The notes beneath the pieces were generated by a model, which did no database searches, was not told the origin of the DNA, and saw nothing but the letters and a program-made list of their open reading frames with translations. A DNA stretch of 60,006 nt from Fusobacterium sp. IOR10. Lineage in GTDB: Bacteria; Fusobacteriota; Fusobacteriia; Fusobacteriales; Fusobacteriaceae. The stretch lies in NCBI RefSeq assembly GCF_010367435.1, contig NZ_WJWY01000012.1, positions 1-60,006 of the forward strand, read 5' to 3'. This document shows, piece after piece, positions 42,213-51,396 of the stretch. A program made the position numbers and the translations under genes. Each line of letters begins with the position of its first letter. Within the stretch, counting starts at the first letter, position 1.

Positions 42213-43079
42213 ATGGATAAATTAAAAGTAATAGGAGCTATGTTGACTTTTTCAACTATTGGTATTTTTATTAAAAATATAGACTTACCTTCAAGTGAAA
42301 TAGCTTTTTCAAGAGGGGTTATAGGGGGTATTTTTATAATACTAACAAGCTGTATATTGAAGAAAAAAATATCAATAAATTCAATAAGAAGAAATTTAAA
42401 AATATTAGTTTTTTCAGGAACTGCAATTGGAATAAACTGGATATTTCTATTTGAGGCTTATAAATATACAACTATTTCAATAGCTACAATTTCTTATTAT
42501 TTTGCTCCTATTTTTGTAATGATAGCTTCCCCAATATTACTTAAAGAAAAAATAAGTTTAAAGAAAATTATTTGTATATGTTTTGCTGTAATTGGGATGT
42601 TATTAATAGTAGGAACAAATAAATCTTCAGGAGGGAACATAATAGAGTATAACCATATGCTGGGTATATTTTGTGGAATACTAGCAGCAGTTTTTTATGC
42701 AAGTGTTATTATATCAAATAAATTTATTGTTGATATTTCCCCAGGTGATAGAACAGTAGTTCAATTATTTGTAGCTGCCATTGTTTTAATTCCTTATATT
42801 TTAATGACAACAGGATTTCATTTGAGCTCATTACATGGGATATCTTTATATAGCTTGTTATTTTTAGGAATATTTCATACAGGTCTAGCTTATACAGTAT
42901 ATTTTTCTGCAATAAAAAATTTAAAAGGTCAAACTTTAGCAATGTTAAGCTATATAGATCCTATATTTGCAGTAATAATTTCAACTTTATTTTTGAAAGA
43001 AAATTTAGGATTATTTCAAATTATTGGTGGAATATTAATACTAGGTTCAACCTTTGCAAGCGAAATAAAGGATAAATAG
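42213..43079 (+). CDS. EamA/DMT-superfamily transporter (second copy)
   Basis: The 288-residue, ten-helix protein is paralogous to the gene at 18169-19035 over its whole length: FSTIGIFIKNIDLPS matches FSTLGVFVKKIDLTS and INWIFLFEAYKYTTISIATI matches LNWIFLFQSYKYTTLSIATI. It follows azlD by 17 bases in the same operon, so a joint role in amino-acid export or overflow is plausible (inference). The substrate is not known. Confidence 0.85.
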   Translation: MDKLKVIGAMLTFSTIGIFIKNIDLPSSEIAFSRGVIGGIFIILTSCILKKKISINSIRRNLKILVFSGTAIGINWIFLFEAYKYTTISIATISYYFAPIFVMIASPILLKEKISLKKIICICFAVIGMLLIVGTNKSSGGNIIEYNHMLGIFCGILAAVFYASVIISNKFIVDISPGDRTVVQLFVAAIVLIPYILMTTGFHLSSLHGISLYSLLFLGIFHTGLAYTVYFSAIKNLKGQTLAMLSYIDPIFAVIISTLFLKENLGLFQIIGGILILGSTFASEIKDK

Positions 43080-43098
43080 TACTTAGTCCTTTATTTTT
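43063..43098 (+). terminator. Terminator overlapping the end of the EamA gene
   Basis: AAATAAAGGA (43063-43072) and TCCTTTATTT (43087-43096) form a 10-bp stem with the stop codon in the loop; the following T run is short. Confidence 0.65.
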
Positions 43099-43147
43099 AA
43101 TGATTTTTATGGTAAAATTATATATAAAATTGCTTGGAGGAAAATTA

Positions 43148-43717
43148 ATGATTTTTAAGTCAAAGGGAAATTTTTTTAGTTTTTTTGTTTTATGTTTAGT
43201 AATTATTGTTTCAGTTGGAGGGATGTTTTTTGTTAAAGATTCTAAAATGGAAACTTTAATTTATTCTGTAGGAGCTGGAATATCTTTTCTTGGTTTTATG
43301 GGGTATGTAATAATGTTAATAAAATTAAAGATGACTGCTAAAAATTTAATATTTTATATTTTGGCAGGAATCACTTTATTTTTGTCAACTTTAGGGTTAT
43401 GTATAGTTTTAGTAAAGAACAAACCTATTATTGAGATGTTAATATCAAAAGTTATGTATGTGTTTATTATAGGAGCTATGATAGCACTTGGAAGTAAGGT
43501 TCCTTCTAAGAAAAACATTCATGTTCTGTCAATAATTTCTAGTTCTTTTGTTTTAAGTAGTTTTGCAGCTCAAAGAATTTTGGAAAATAATAGTCCAGCT
43601 GAGTTTGTAATGTTAGGGATAGCAGTTATTAGTATTTTTACAATTAATATATTTATAATTGTAAAAAATTATATTAATGGAGATAATAATTATGAGTTTT
43701 TTAAATCTTTTACGTAA
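43148..43717 (+). CDS. Unknown membrane protein
   Basis: The 189-residue protein is mostly hydrophobic with about six predicted membrane helices and no motif I recognise. The ATG at 43148 is chosen because GGAGG stands 7 nt before it; upstream codons in the same frame lack a ribosome site. Its end overlaps the start of the PAP2 phosphatase gene by 26 nt, so the two are co-expressed and may cooperate in lipid or envelope metabolism (inference). Confidence 0.65.
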   Translation: MIFKSKGNFFSFFVLCLVIIVSVGGMFFVKDSKMETLIYSVGAGISFLGFMGYVIMLIKLKMTAKNLIFYILAGITLFLSTLGLCIVLVKNKPIIEMLISKVMYVFIIGAMIALGSKVPSKKNIHVLSIISSSFVLSSFAAQRILENNSPAEFVMLGIAVISIFTINIFIIVKNYINGDNNYEFFKSFT

Positions 43718-44582
43718 TTACAGAACTCCTTTTTGGAATGAAATTTGGAATTTAATTACTAAATTAGGAGAAGGAACAACTGTAATAGTAGTCATATGTA
43801 TTATTTATTGGTGTCTTAATAAAAAGTTAGGAAAGATTTTAGGCTATATATTTTTTATATCTTCCCTTGTGGTACAAGGGTTAAAAATAGGATGTAGAAT
43901 AGAAAGACCTTGGATAATTGATCCTAATTTTAAAGCTGTTAGTTTAGCTTTAAAAAATGCCACTGGATATTCCTTTCCAAGTGGTCACTCTCAAAGCTCA
44001 ACTTCAATTTTTGGTGGTTTAGCCTTTTATTTTAGAAGTAGAATTTTAAAAATATTTTTTATTTTGATACCTATGTTAGTCTGTTTTTCTAGATTATATT
44101 TGGGAGTTCACACTCCTAAAGATGTAATTGTAGGATTTTTAATAACTTTTATAATTGCATTTGTAGTTATAAAATATACAAAGGCCTATAATAGATATCA
44201 GAGAATAGAATTAATGATAATTACTTTTATTTTAGGAAGTATATTGCTAATATATTCTTTTCTTTTATATATAAGAAATGTTATAGATGTTGAATATTTA
44301 GTTGATTGTTTTAAGATTATAGGAAGTAGTTTTGGATTTATTTTAGGAAATTATCTAGAAGGTAATTTTGTTAAGTTTAGAGTTAAAACTATAAGAATAT
44401 GGGAACAGTTAGTTAAAATAATTTTCGGATTGTTAGGATTATTATTATTAAATGAATTTTTTAAATTGTTAAGTAATTTATTAGGCTTTAAATCTTTAAT
44501 AGTTTATGGAGTGGAATATTTTATTTTAATGCTTTGGATTGTTTATATTTGGCCTATGATTTTCAAAAAAATATTGAAATAA
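43692..44582 (+). CDS. PAP2-family membrane phosphatase
   Basis: The 296-residue membrane protein has the three acid-phosphatase motifs: KIGCRIERP, SFPSGHSQS and SRLYLGVHTPKDV, with His of the second motif and His of the third as the expected catalytic pair. The family removes phosphate from phosphatidic acid, undecaprenyl pyrophosphate or similar lipids at the membrane. The ATG at 43692 follows a GGAG at a suitable distance. Further hydrophobic helices after the core (about 170-296) are longer than in minimal PAP2 proteins and have no assigned role. Confidence 0.88.
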   Translation: MSFLNLLRNYRTPFWNEIWNLITKLGEGTTVIVVICIIYWCLNKKLGKILGYIFFISSLVVQGLKIGCRIERPWIIDPNFKAVSLALKNATGYSFPSGHSQSSTSIFGGLAFYFRSRILKIFFILIPMLVCFSRLYLGVHTPKDVIVGFLITFIIAFVVIKYTKAYNRYQRIELMIITFILGSILLIYSFLLYIRNVIDVEYLVDCFKIIGSSFGFILGNYLEGNFVKFRVKTIRIWEQLVKIIFGLLGLLLLNEFFKLLSNLLGFKSLIVYGVEYFILMLWIVYIWPMIFKKILK

Positions 44583-44611
44583 AAAAACAGAGATTAATTC
44601 TCTGTTTTTTG
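44583..44611. terminator. Bidirectional terminator
   Basis: ACAGAGA (44587-44593) and TCTCTGT (44599-44605), with A and T runs on either side, lie between convergent genes. Confidence 0.88.
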
Positions 44612-44612
44612 T

Positions 44613-45245
44613 TTATTTATTTTTAATGCAAAGGTCTTTGAACATTGGTAAAGTTAAACACCAATCACAAAAAGAACCCCAATCTTCTTTTAATTTATGA
44701 TGTCTTCTTTGATTATAGATGCTTTTTAATTGAAGATAATTAGTTGTAACTCTCATAGTTTGTTCTAAACCAAGGGGAGCATTTGAAATAATTTTCATAA
44801 AAACTTCGTATTTAGTATATTTTTTATCATTAACAGTTATTTCAGTTTCTTCTTCAGAAAAAGAATTGTAAATATCTACCCATTTTTGAAGATTTTCAAT
44901 AACAATATCGTCAACATATTTATTACAAGTTTTATGTAAATCCATTTTTGTAATTCTATGCATTTTAGAAGTTGAGCTTACAATATCAGCAAAATGATAT
45001 CTTTGAAATTGTGGACTCCAATAGTTAGGATAAGTAATATCAAATTGTACAGTTATTCCTTTTAAAAAACAATCATGACCACTCCCTGGGATAGCATTAC
45101 CTAAATTCTTTATTCTTTTTATTTCTTTTTCAGATAGTTCATCAATATCATCGTAACATGGAATATCTCCACTAATCATAGGATAACCACTGGCCTTTGC
45201 GCTTTCGTTCAAACCATAAACTTTTACATTAAATATTTTTAGCAT
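44613..45245 (-). CDS. Unrecognised conserved-looking soluble protein
   Basis: The 210-residue protein has no signal peptide, no membrane helix and no motif I can name. Visible features are an acidic stretch (YDDIDELSEKEIKRIK), GSGHDCFLKGITVQFDITYP, and a C-terminal TTNYLQLKSIYNQRRHHKL followed by WGSFCDWCLTLP. Aromatic residues, charged patches and such strings recall proteins often found in phages and Firmicutes without assigned function. The start follows GGAGG with a long spacer of about 10 nt. It stands alone between a PAP2 gene and fabK. Confidence 0.7.
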   Translation of the reverse strand: MLKIFNVKVYGLNESAKASGYPMISGDIPCYDDIDELSEKEIKRIKNLGNAIPGSGHDCFLKGITVQFDITYPNYWSPQFQRYHFADIVSSTSKMHRITKMDLHKTCNKYVDDIVIENLQKWVDIYNSFSEEETEITVNDKKYTKYEVFMKIISNAPLGLEQTMRVTTNYLQLKSIYNQRRHHKLKEDWGSFCDWCLTLPMFKDLCIKNK

Positions 45246-45459
45246 TGATTATGTCCCTCCTTATAATATACTTCCCTTGATTATAAAATATAATCTAAAA
45301 ACAGTCAAATAGAAATATTCAATACTTGGAGGAGAAAAGATTAGAAAGTATTAAAAAGTTATGGTATAATGAGAGAAGATTATGTGCCATAGTAGTTTTA
45401 GAAATAACAATATTATATTTTTGTTATGAAATAAAAGATTTAAGGGGGAAATATAAAGA

Positions 45460-46407
45460 ATGAAAAATAATAGAGTGTGTGAAATATTAGGAATAGAGTA
45501 TCCTATAATTCAAGGAGCCATGGCCTGGATAGCTGATGGAAGTTTAGCAGGTGGAGTATCAAAAGCAGGAGGTCTTGGAATTATTGCTGGTGGTGGGATG
45601 CCTTTAGATAATTTAAGAAGAGAAATAAAAATAGCAAAGGAAATTGCAGGAGATAAGCCATTTGGTGTAAATTTAATGCTAATGATGGGAAATGTAGAAC
45701 AACAAATAGACATATGTATTGAAGAAGGTGTTAGAGTAGTAACAACTGGAGCTGGAAATCCAGGGGTACATATGAAAAAATTAAAAGGGGCAAATATAAA
45801 AGTAGTACCTGTAGTTGCATCTGTTGCTCTTGCAAAAAGAATGGAAAGAATAGGGGCAGACGCTGTAATAGCTGAAGGTCTTGAAGGAGGAGGTCATATT
45901 GGTGAAATAACTACAATGGCTCTTACTCCACAAGTGGTAGAAGCAGTTGAAATTCCAGTTATATTAGCAGGTGGAATAGGTGGAGGAAAACAATTCTTAG
46001 CTGCATATGCACTTGGAGCAGAAGGAATACAAGTTGGAACTAAATTTTTAGTTGCAGAGGAATGTAATGTGCATGATAATTACAAGGAAGCAATTATAAA
46101 AGCAAAGGATAGATCAACAGTTTCAACAGGAACTTTCACAGGTCATCCAGTTAGAGTAATTAAGAATAAACTAGCTAAGGAAATGATGAATTTGGAAAAA
46201 GCAGGAGCTTCTGTTGAAGAAATAGAAAAATTTGGTGTTGGGAAATTAAAACTTGCAGCAGTGGATGGAGATGTTAAAGAGGGAAGTGTAATGGCTGGTC
46301 AAGTTGCTTCTATGGTAAGAAAAAAAGAAACAGCTTTAGAAATAATTTTAAGTTTAATAAATGATTTGGAAATTGAAAAACAAAGATTAATAGATTATTT
46401 AGCTTAG
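45460..46407 (+). CDS. fabK: Enoyl-[acyl-carrier-protein] reductase II
   Basis: The 315-residue FMN-dependent TIM barrel starts with [20 protein letters not shown] and has [19 protein letters not shown] with the catalytic His region, and [27 protein letters not shown] for FMN phosphate binding. FabK carries out the last reduction of fatty-acid elongation in bacteria that lack or supplement FabI. Other fab genes are not adjacent, so it is a stand-alone unit here. A -10 box TATAAT is at 45365-45370 with a poor -35. Nitronate monooxygenase is a related family but matches less well. Confidence 0.9.
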   Translation: MKNNRVCEILGIEYPIIQGAMAWIADGSLAGGVSKAGGLGIIAGGGMPLDNLRREIKIAKEIAGDKPFGVNLMLMMGNVEQQIDICIEEGVRVVTTGAGNPGVHMKKLKGANIKVVPVVASVALAKRMERIGADAVIAEGLEGGGHIGEITTMALTPQVVEAVEIPVILAGGIGGGKQFLAAYALGAEGIQVGTKFLVAEECNVHDNYKEAIIKAKDRSTVSTGTFTGHPVRVIKNKLAKEMMNLEKAGASVEEIEKFGVGKLKLAAVDGDVKEGSVMAGQVASMVRKKETALEIILSLINDLEIEKQRLIDYLA

Positions 46408-46445
46408 TTAATTTTTAAAGAAAATAAAATAGATAAAAAACATTT

Positions 46446-46478
46446 AAAAGAAATAATTTTATATTATTTCTTTTTTTT
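46446..46478 (+). terminator. Terminator after fabK
   Basis: AAAGAAATAAT (46447-46457) and ATTATTTCTTT (46463-46473), followed by a T run. Confidence 0.85.
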
Positions 46479-46612
46479 ATTGTTGAAATTATAATGTTTA
46501 AAATATAATGTTATATATTATTATTTAATAGTTTAAATGTGTATTTAAAAAGTATTCTCAAGTATACATTGTTGAAATTTATTTTTTAAAATAGTACTTT
46601 AATTAAATTTAG

Positions 46613-46641
46613 TTGAAAAAAATGGATTTATGATATATAAT
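46613..46641 (+). promoter_or_regulatory. Promoter of the second AbgT operon
   Basis: TTGAAA (46613-46618) and TATAAT (46636-46641) with a 17-base spacer, 38 bases before the start codon. The preceding 130 bases are AT-rich with no other structure seen. Confidence 0.75.
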
Positions 46642-46679
46642 CACACTATGCGAACAAAAAATAACTAGGAGGATTGAAA

Positions 46680-48218
46680 ATGAAACAAAAAAAGGGAATA
46701 TTCGACAAATTTCTTGATGGAGTTGAAGTGGTAGGTAATAAATTGCCTCATCCAATGACAATTTTTGTAATGTTATCGTTAATTGTTATTGCGGTATCAG
46801 CTATTTGTTCCAAGTTAGGAGTTTCAGTGGACTATACTGGAATAAACAGAAAAACTTTTGAAATAGGTGAGATTCATTTAAAAGCAAAATCTTTACTTAG
46901 CCCAGAAGGTATAAGATATGCATTTAATAGTATGACAACGAATTTCACAAGCTTTGCTCCTTTGGGAACAGTATTAGTTGCAATTATAGGGGTAGGAGTA
47001 GCAGATGGAAGTGGACTTATTCATGCATGTTTGAGAAAACTAGTGTTATCAACTTCTCCTAAATTACTAACAGCTGTATTAGTTTTTGCAGGGATTATGT
47101 CAAACATAGCTTCAGATGCAGGATACGTTGTATTGGTTCCTCTAGGAGCTGTAATATTTATGTCAGTTGGAAGACATCCATTAGCAGGTATAGCAGCAGC
47201 ATTTGCAGGTGTTTCAGGAGGATTTTCAGCTAACTTATTAATAGGAACTCTTGATCCATTGCTAGGAGGAATATCAACAGAAGCAGCTAGAATTTTCATT
47301 CCAGATTATGTAGTTTTACCAACAGCAAACTGGTATTTTATGGTAGCTTCAACTTTTCTAATTACTTTTTTAGGTACCTATATTACAGAAAAAATTGTTG
47401 AACCAAGATTAGGAAAATATAAAGGATCACACAAGGAAGAATTAGGGGAAATTGGAGGATTGGAAAAGAAGGGATTAAAGAGAGCTGGAATATCTCTAGT
47501 TATATATTTAATAATAGTTTTAGCAGTTACTGTTCCAGAAAATGCAATATTTAGAGAAAATGGAAGTATTACTAATTTTATGAGAAATGGGTTGTTACCT
47601 GGAATTATGTTTTTCTTCATGATACCTGGATATTTTTATGGTAAAACTGTAGGAACAATAAAAACAGATAAGGATCTTGTTAAATTAATAGGAAATGCAT
47701 TAGGTGGAATGGGTGGATATATGGCATTGGTATTTGCTGCTGCTCAATTTATAAAATATTTTTCTTATACAAATTTAGGAACAATACTTGCAGTTAGAGG
47801 AGCAGATGCTCTAGAAGCTATAGGTTTTACAGGATTCCCATTAATTGTAGGTTTTGTAGTAGTATCAGCATTTTTAAATTTATTTATGGGATCTGCCTCA
47901 GCTAAATGGGCTATTATGGCACCTGTATTTATTCCAATGTTTATGAAACTAGGTTTTACACCAGAATTTACCCAAGCAATGTATAGAATAGGAGATTCAT
48001 CAACTAATATAATTTCTCCTCTTATGTCATATTTTGCCTTCATAGTTGCTTATGCTCAAAAATATGATGAAGATAGTGGAATAGGAACTTTAATTTCTAC
48101 AATGTTACCTTATTCTTTATGTTTCTTATTTGCTTGGTTATTATTATTAATGGTTTGGTACTTTGCAGGATTACCTATTGGACCTGGAGTAGCAACAACT
48201 ATGCAAATGGCATTATAA
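46680..48218 (+). CDS. AbgT-family transporter (second copy)
   Basis: The 512-residue membrane protein parallels the AbgT at 32575-34086: VVGNKLPHPMTIFVMLSLIV, GIMSNIASDAGYVVLVPLG, GGFSANLLIGTLDPLLGGIS, NLFMGSASAKWAIMAPVF and GDSSTNIISPL. The ATG at 46680 is chosen because AGGAGG is 7 nt upstream; the TTG six bases earlier is too close. It is paired with a PepV-type dipeptidase gene 14 bases downstream rather than with M20D amidohydrolases, so the two loci probably handle different peptide-like substrates. Confidence 0.9.
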   Translation: MKQKKGIFDKFLDGVEVVGNKLPHPMTIFVMLSLIVIAVSAICSKLGVSVDYTGINRKTFEIGEIHLKAKSLLSPEGIRYAFNSMTTNFTSFAPLGTVLVAIIGVGVADGSGLIHACLRKLVLSTSPKLLTAVLVFAGIMSNIASDAGYVVLVPLGAVIFMSVGRHPLAGIAAAFAGVSGGFSANLLIGTLDPLLGGISTEAARIFIPDYVVLPTANWYFMVASTFLITFLGTYITEKIVEPRLGKYKGSHKEELGEIGGLEKKGLKRAGISLVIYLIIVLAVTVPENAIFRENGSITNFMRNGLLPGIMFFFMIPGYFYGKTVGTIKTDKDLVKLIGNALGGMGGYMALVFAAAQFIKYFSYTNLGTILAVRGADALEAIGFTGFPLIVGFVVVSAFLNLFMGSASAKWAIMAPVFIPMFMKLGFTPEFTQAMYRIGDSSTNIISPLMSYFAFIVAYAQKYDEDSGIGTLISTMLPYSLCFLFAWLLLLMVWYFAGLPIGPGVATTMQMAL

Positions 48219-48232
48219 GGAGAGTGTAATAA

Positions 48233-49618
48233 ATGGATATTCAAAATGAAGTTTTAAAGTATAAAGAGGAGTTAATAAAATCTTTACAGGAATCAATTAA
48301 AATAAAAAGTGTTGAAGAGAAAGCACAACCAGGGATGCCCTTTGGAGAAGGACCTGCAAAGGCGTTGAATCATTTTTTAAATGTTGCAGAAAAGTTAGGA
48401 TTTGAAACAGAGAACTTTGATAATTATGTTGGACATATTGAATTTGGACAAGGGGAAGAAACAATTGGAATATTAGGACATGTGGATGTTGTTCCTGAGG
48501 GAAATGGTTGGGATTATCCTCCTTATTCAGCTAAGATTGTGGATAATAAAATGTATGGAAGAGGAACTCTAGATGACAAAGGACCCTTAATGATTGTTCT
48601 TTATGCACTTAAAGCTTTAAAAGATTTAGGAGTACCAATGAAGAGAAAAGTCAAGATAATAGTTGGTGCAAATGAAGAAACAAACTGGGGATGTATGAAG
48701 CATTATTTTGAAAAATTGAAGATGCCACAGCCAGTTATGTCCTTTACTCCTGATAGTACTTTTCCTGTGACCTTTGCAGAAAAAGGTATAATGAGAGGGA
48801 TTATTAAAATAAGAACAAATTCTCAAGGAATAACATTACAAGGGGGAGAAGTTTATAATGCTGTTCCAGAGAAATCAATATTAACTTTACCAATGGAATA
48901 CAAGGAAAAAGTAGAAGAAAAACTAGAAATATATAATATAGACAAAGAATATAAAATTAAAAGTGAAATTATAGATAACAAATTAGTAATAGTTTCTTAC
49001 GGTAAATCAGCTCATGCTGCTCATCCTGAATCAGGTTATAATTCATTGTCTGCTCTAATGAATTTTGTTAATTTATTAGAGGTTGAAATTTTAGGTTTAA
49101 AGGAAATGGGACAATATTTTTCTGAAAATGTAAAGATGGAGTATAATGGAAAATCAGCAGGACTTTTTTATGAGGATGAACCTTCAGGGGAAATTACAAT
49201 GAATTATGGTAAAGCCTTTGTAAAGGATGGATATATTCAAGTATCTGTTGATATTAGATATCCTGTTACCCTTGATCATAAAAAATTAAAAGAAAAAGTA
49301 TTGGATTTATTAAGAAAGTATAATATGGAATTTGTTGTATTAAAAGAGAAAGAACCTCTTTATGTGAAAAAAGATAGTTTTTTAGTTAAGACGTTAACAG
49401 ATATATATCAAGAAATAACAGGAGATTCTAATGGAGAGCCTCGTTCCACAGGGGGAGGAACTTATGCCAAGGCAGTTAAGAATTGCGTTGCTTTTGGAGC
49501 TTTATTAAAGGGGACTAAAGATACTATGCATCAAAAAAATGAATGTATAGATTTATCAACTATAGATATTTTATTAAAAATTTATATTGAAGCAATTTAT
49601 AGACTAGCAAATAGTTAA
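48233..49618 (+). CDS. M20 family dipeptidase (PepV/Sapep type)
   Basis: The 461-residue zinc peptidase has GILGHVDVVPEG (metal His and Asp), YGRGTLDDKGP (bridging Asp), GANEETNWG (catalytic Glu pair), SFTPDSTFPV, KSAHAAHPESG and a late His in MHQKNECID. PepV enzymes cleave dipeptides, often with an N-terminal D- or beta-residue, in the cytoplasm. It follows an AbgT carrier in one transcript, suggesting import of a dipeptide-like compound followed by cleavage (inference). Confidence 0.9.
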   Translation: MDIQNEVLKYKEELIKSLQESIKIKSVEEKAQPGMPFGEGPAKALNHFLNVAEKLGFETENFDNYVGHIEFGQGEETIGILGHVDVVPEGNGWDYPPYSAKIVDNKMYGRGTLDDKGPLMIVLYALKALKDLGVPMKRKVKIIVGANEETNWGCMKHYFEKLKMPQPVMSFTPDSTFPVTFAEKGIMRGIIKIRTNSQGITLQGGEVYNAVPEKSILTLPMEYKEKVEEKLEIYNIDKEYKIKSEIIDNKLVIVSYGKSAHAAHPESGYNSLSALMNFVNLLEVEILGLKEMGQYFSENVKMEYNGKSAGLFYEDEPSGEITMNYGKAFVKDGYIQVSVDIRYPVTLDHKKLKEKVLDLLRKYNMEFVVLKEKEPLYVKKDSFLVKTLTDIYQEITGDSNGEPRSTGGGTYAKAVKNCVAFGALLKGTKDTMHQKNECIDLSTIDILLKIYIEAIYRLANS

Positions 49619-49640
49619 ATATAAATTATATTATAAATAA

Positions 49641-49676
49641 AAAAGAGCAGACATAAAATCTGCTCTTTTTTATTTT
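49641..49676. terminator. Bidirectional terminator between the dipeptidase and mnmA genes
   Basis: AAAAGAGCAGA (49641-49651) and TCTGCTCTTTT (49659-49669) with flanking A and T runs. Confidence 0.92.
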
Positions 49677-49691
49677 AATATTAAGAAACTA

Positions 49692-50744
49692 TTATTTTAT
49701 AAATCCACTTGCAAGAACTTCATATGAGTCATCATATAAAACAACACCTTGACCAGGTGTTACTGCTCTAACTTGGTCCTCAGTAAATAAAACTTTTATT
49801 TCATTTTCATTTAAAACTTCTATTTCACATGGATGAAATTTATCTCTAGATCTAGTTTTAGCCATACACTTAATTCCATTTAAATCTTTTAAAGAAGGGA
49901 TTTTCAAAAGATTTATATCATCTGCAATAAGCGATGATTTAAATAATTCTTCATTGCTTCCAAGTACAACTTCATTTTGTGCTCCGTTGAATCTTAAAAC
50001 ATAATAAGGAGATTCAGCAGATATTCCAAGACCTTTTCTTTGACCTATTGTATAAAAAGCAAGTCCTCTATGTTTTCCTAAAACTTTCCCATTTGTATCA
50101 ACAAAATTTCCAGGTTTTATTATTTTTCCCTTAGTTCTTTCTATTAAAAATTCCTTTAATTTTCCATCTTCAACAAAACAAATTTCTTGGGAATCTTTTT
50201 TAGAATAAACTCTTACTCCCAAATCTTTTCCTATTTTTCTAACTTCATCTTTATTTATTCCACCAAGTGGAAAAATAATATATTTTAATTTTTCCTTTGA
50301 AACTTGTGAAAGAAAATAAGCTTGATCCTTGCTTAAGTCATCACCAATTTTAAGAGTTCCATCATTAATATTACTATAATGTCCAGTTGCCATAAAGTCA
50401 GCACCTTTTTCTAAGCAAAAATCAATTAATGCACCCATTTTTATATATTTATTACAAACCATACAAGGGTTAGGAGTTCTTCCATTATTATATTCATTAA
50501 CAAAGTAATTAATTACCTTGTCAGAAAATTCTTCACTAATATCTAATATGTAATGCTTAATTCCCAAATCATCACAAACTTTTCTAGCATCTTCATCAAC
50601 ATCATTTTCAGTAGTTTTCATAGTAACTCCAAAAATGTTAAAACCTTTTTCTTTTAGGAGATATGCAGTTACAGAACTGTCAACTCCTCCACTCATTGCC
50701 ACAGCAATAGTAGTATTTTTATTTAAGTTTTCTAATATATTCAT
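49692..50744 (-). CDS. mnmA: tRNA-uridine 2-sulfurtransferase
   Basis: The 350-residue enzyme has the PP-loop AMSGGVDSSVTAY, the first catalytic Cys in NPCMVCNKYIK, TGHYSNI, DQAYFLSQV, the second catalytic Cys in SQEICFVEDG and HRGLAFYTIGQRKGLGI. It thiolates U34 of Lys, Glu and Gln tRNAs. It is the last gene of a minus-strand group with a LysE exporter, a zinc-ribbon protein and lepA, spaced 10-30 bases apart. Confidence 0.95.
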   Translation of the reverse strand: MNILENLNKNTTIAVAMSGGVDSSVTAYLLKEKGFNIFGVTMKTTENDVDEDARKVCDDLGIKHYILDISEEFSDKVINYFVNEYNNGRTPNPCMVCNKYIKMGALIDFCLEKGADFMATGHYSNINDGTLKIGDDLSKDQAYFLSQVSKEKLKYIIFPLGGINKDEVRKIGKDLGVRVYSKKDSQEICFVEDGKLKEFLIERTKGKIIKPGNFVDTNGKVLGKHRGLAFYTIGQRKGLGISAESPYYVLRFNGAQNEVVLGSNEELFKSSLIADDINLLKIPSLKDLNGIKCMAKTRSRDKFHPCEIEVLNENEIKVLFTEDQVRAVTPGQGVVLYDDSYEVLASGFIK

Positions 50745-50754
50745 AACCTACCTT

Positions 50755-51369
50755 CTATTTAAATAAAATATATCCTAGAGATACTATTCCAAAAGTTAGA
50801 ATAATAAAACTAGAAATTTTAGACAATTTAACAAGTAATTCATCATTAATAAACCTTTTAAAATAAATTATTATTTGTACAGTTAAAAACCAAGAGACAG
50901 AACCACTGATTCCAATACCAAGAGCAAGTAAAAAATAATTATCAGAATCTCCAACTACACTTAAAAGAGTATAGATGAAAACAATAGTTACAATACCTGC
51001 AACATTTAAAAGAGAAAGTAATAACCCGTAAAAAAAATTTTGAATGTAACCATAGTTACAATCATAATTATCTGGTTTTTTAATAACAACATCAGTATTC
51101 AATTTTTTAATTCCCAAGGCAACAAGACAAATTCCAACTAGCCCTTTAAAGATAATTTCATATCTCAAAATGAAGACTTCAGCCTGATTTATAAAGAAAA
51201 AAGCAAGCAATCCATATATAACATCAGAAGTTACCATTCCTATGGCAGTAGTATATCCTTCTTTTTTTCCTCCTATTAAGGTTTTTTCCATACAATAAAA
51301 ACCAACAGGACCAAAGGGAAGAGATAGAATTATTCCAGTTATAACACCCTTAAAAAAAGTAATGTTCAC
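50755..51369 (-). CDS. LysE-family exporter
   Basis: The 204-residue protein has about six predicted helices and the family N terminus FKGVITGIILSLPFGPVGFYCMEKTL, then GYTTAIGMVTSDVIYGLLAFF. LysE/RhtB proteins export amino acids or related compounds. It starts 27 bases after the zinc-ribbon gene and ends 10 bases before mnmA. The substrate cannot be inferred from its housekeeping neighbours. Confidence 0.8.
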   Translation of the reverse strand: MNITFFKGVITGIILSLPFGPVGFYCMEKTLIGGKKEGYTTAIGMVTSDVIYGLLAFFFINQAEVFILRYEIIFKGLVGICLVALGIKKLNTDVVIKKPDNYDCNYGYIQNFFYGLLLSLLNVAGIVTIVFIYTLLSVVGDSDNYFLLALGIGISGSVSWFLTVQIIIYFKRFINDELLVKLSKISSFIILTFGIVSLGYILFK

Positions 51370-51396
51370 TATTCCACATCCTTAAAATTTATAAAG

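Noticed and set aside
44613-45245. Assignment of this ORF as a ThyX-like thymidylate synthase
   Set aside because: The arginine/histidine-rich segment is superficially similar, but the RHRxxSxNExSxRY motif is absent.
45460-46407. Calling this gene a nitronate monooxygenase
   Set aside because: It is in the same superfamily, but the N-terminal and GGGHIGE features and the length fit FabK better.
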